Positions 5,145 to 6,260 of a DNA stretch of 6,260 bases are shown one piece after another. The DNA lies in assembly GCA_002497965.1 (NCBI GenBank), contig DAFR01000130.1, forward strand, positions 4,660 through 10,919, written 5' to 3'. Position 1 is the first letter of the stretch, and every line of letters begins with the position of its first letter. The position numbers were made by a program, and so were the translations under genes. The notes beneath the pieces were generated by a model. It did not search any database. It was given only the letters and a program-made list of their open reading frames with translations, and was not told the origin of the DNA. This DNA is from Methanomicrobiaceae archaeon UBA436 (GTDB lineage Archaea > Halobacteriota > Methanomicrobia > Methanomicrobiales > Methanoculleaceae).

Positions 5145-6260
5145 CTATTGGTATTCGAGCGGCTGGGTCTCTTTCGGCAGCCCGCCCTTGAAGTGATGCC
5201 GGATCTTCTGGTAATACTCTCGCACCCGCTCGTTCATCGTCGCATGCACACTCTCCCGTGCCCGATCAAAGTGCGTCTGGCTCACTACCGTAGCGCCTTC
5301 CCGCATGGCGAGCATTGCCGCTTCCCGTGCGAGCGCCTCGAGGTCTGAGCCGACAAAACCCTCGGTGTCGGCCGCCACCCTCCTGACAAGGTGTGAGCGC
5401 ACCGGGTCATCGAGGGTTATCTTCTCGCGGGAGAAGAGCTCGACAATTTTCTTTCGCCGGAGATAAGGCTTGAGACCTTCTTTGTCGTCCGGCGTGATCG
5501 CAGCAAGGTGCTCCCTTATCCCATCGAGACTCACCTGCCGGTCTGCTCCGATAGCGAGAACCAGGTCTTCGAGATCGCTCTCGGAGAAACCTCCGGTCAT
5601 CTCAACAAGTTCATGCATGGTCGAACCCTCGATCGGCATGTAACGGGTATGGATGCTGAGGATCTTCTCCCTGTCCTCCCGCCCTGGTTCGCCGATGTAG
5701 ACGAGCCGGTCGAACCGCCCAGGTCGCAGCAGTGCCGGATCGACCATATCAGGGCGGTTTGTCGCCCCCATAACCACCACGCCCCGCAGTTCCTCGAGCC
5801 CATCGATCTCGGTGAGGATCTGGTTCAAGACGCTCTCGGTGACATGCGACTCGGTGCCGCCGCCACGGGCAGGAGTGAGGGCATCAAGTTCGTCAAAGAA
5901 GATTATGGACGGTGCCACCTGCCGGGCCTTCTTGAAGACCTCACGAACCGCCCGTTCGCTCTCGCCGACCCATTTGGAGAGGAGCTGGGGACCCTTTATC
6001 GGTACAAAGTTTGCCCCGCTCTCACTGGCGACTGCCTTTGCAATGAGGGTCTTTCCCGTCCCCGGCGGGCCGTAGAGGAGGACGCCCTTTGGAGGCTCTA
6101 TACCCAGATTCTCAAACTGCTCCCGCCGGGTCAGGGGATACTCCACCGCCTCACGGACATCCCGTTTCGCCTCCTCCAGCCCGCCGACATCCTCCCAGGA
6201 GACGTGCGGGACCTCAAGGAGAATCTCCCGCATGGCGCTTGGCCCCACCTCGCGAAGGGC
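5145..6260 (-). CDS. Cdc48/VAT-type AAA+ ATPase, C-terminal part (5' end beyond the window)
   Basis: 371 residues open to the right edge. They begin in the linker before the last AAA+ domain ([12 protein letters not shown], then [14 protein letters not shown]), a classic Cdc48/p97 D2 entry, so the window holds D2 and the C-terminus; the N domain and D1 lie outside. Visible in D2: Walker A GPPGTGKT (64-71), pore loop KWVGE (96-100), Walker B IIFFDE (119-124), sensor 1 GATNRP (165-170) with Asn168, and arginine fingers in LLRPGRFDR (Arg179, Arg182). Such ATPases unfold proteins, in archaea probably feeding the 20S proteasome. The lid is unusual: about 78 residues separate [13 protein letters not shown] (221-233) from a second similar helix pair [13 protein letters not shown] (299-311). 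The tail ends LEYQ, with Tyr next to last as in proteasome-docking tails but without the hydrophobic residue before it. Confidence 0.9.
   Translation of the reverse strand, partial: ALREVGPSAMREILLEVPHVSWEDVGGLEEAKRDVREAVEYPLTRREQFENLGIEPPKGVLLYGPPGTGKTLIAKAVASESGANFVPIKGPQLLSKWVGESERAVREVFKKARQVAPSIIFFDELDALTPARGGGTESHVTESVLNQILTEIDGLEELRGVVVMGATNRPDMVDPALLRPGRFDRLVYIGEPGREDREKILSIHTRYMPIEGSTMHELVEMTGGFSESDLEDLVLAIGADRQVSLDGIREHLAAITPDDKEGLKPYLRRKKIVELFSREKITLDDPVRSHLVRRVAADTEGFVGSDLEALAREAAMLAMREGATVVSQTHFDRARESVHATMNERVREYYQKIRHHFKGGLPKETQPLEYQ

Overview
The window looks like archaeal chromosome, most likely from a methanogen of the Methanomicrobiales (Methanoculleus-like). This rests on a separate folate-independent core methionine synthase, a Cdc48/VAT-type AAA+ ATPase, a KaiC/RecA-like ATPase, an archaeal-type aspartyl-tRNA synthetase, TATA boxes at archaeal spacing and moderately high GC. 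The taxon is inferred from protein character, not from a search.

Layout from left to right. Positions 1-272 (+) are the 3' end of aspS. A TATA box lies right behind it, and 311-1231 (+) is a stand-alone methionine synthase with all four zinc ligands. It meets a minus-strand gene tail to tail with overlapping stop codons: 1228-1812 (-), a KaiC/RecA-like ATPase whose Walker A motif has lost its lysine. Upstream of that gene, in the same direction, is an AMP-forming acyl-CoA synthetase, 1853-3436 (-). A divergent control region (3437-3616) with TATA boxes on both strands and an imperfect repeat separates it from a ferrous-iron uptake operon: feoA1 (3617-3880), feoA2 (3877-4122) and feoB (from 4119), joined by ATGA overlaps. 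The right end (5145-6260, -) is the C-terminal part of a Cdc48-type ATPase, cut by the window edge.

The most notable region is 4119-5055. feoB is intact only through its first four GTPase motifs (about 142 codons). The reading frame then runs without a break into the C-terminal part of an unrelated S41-type (tail-specific/tricorn-like) peptidase. That fragment has its own frame break near 4770 and ends, in another frame, in a proline/threonine-rich linker and a hydrophobic tail. This looks like a deletion that fused feoB to a downstream peptidase gene and removed the FeoB membrane channel, or else an assembly or cloning chimera: GATC sites lie exactly at the junction. The second notable item is the Cdc48-type ATPase, whose last AAA+ module seems to carry two consecutive lid subdomains instead of one.

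I found no RNA genes, CRISPR arrays, insertion sequences or defence system. No stretch over 300 bases lacks a gene.
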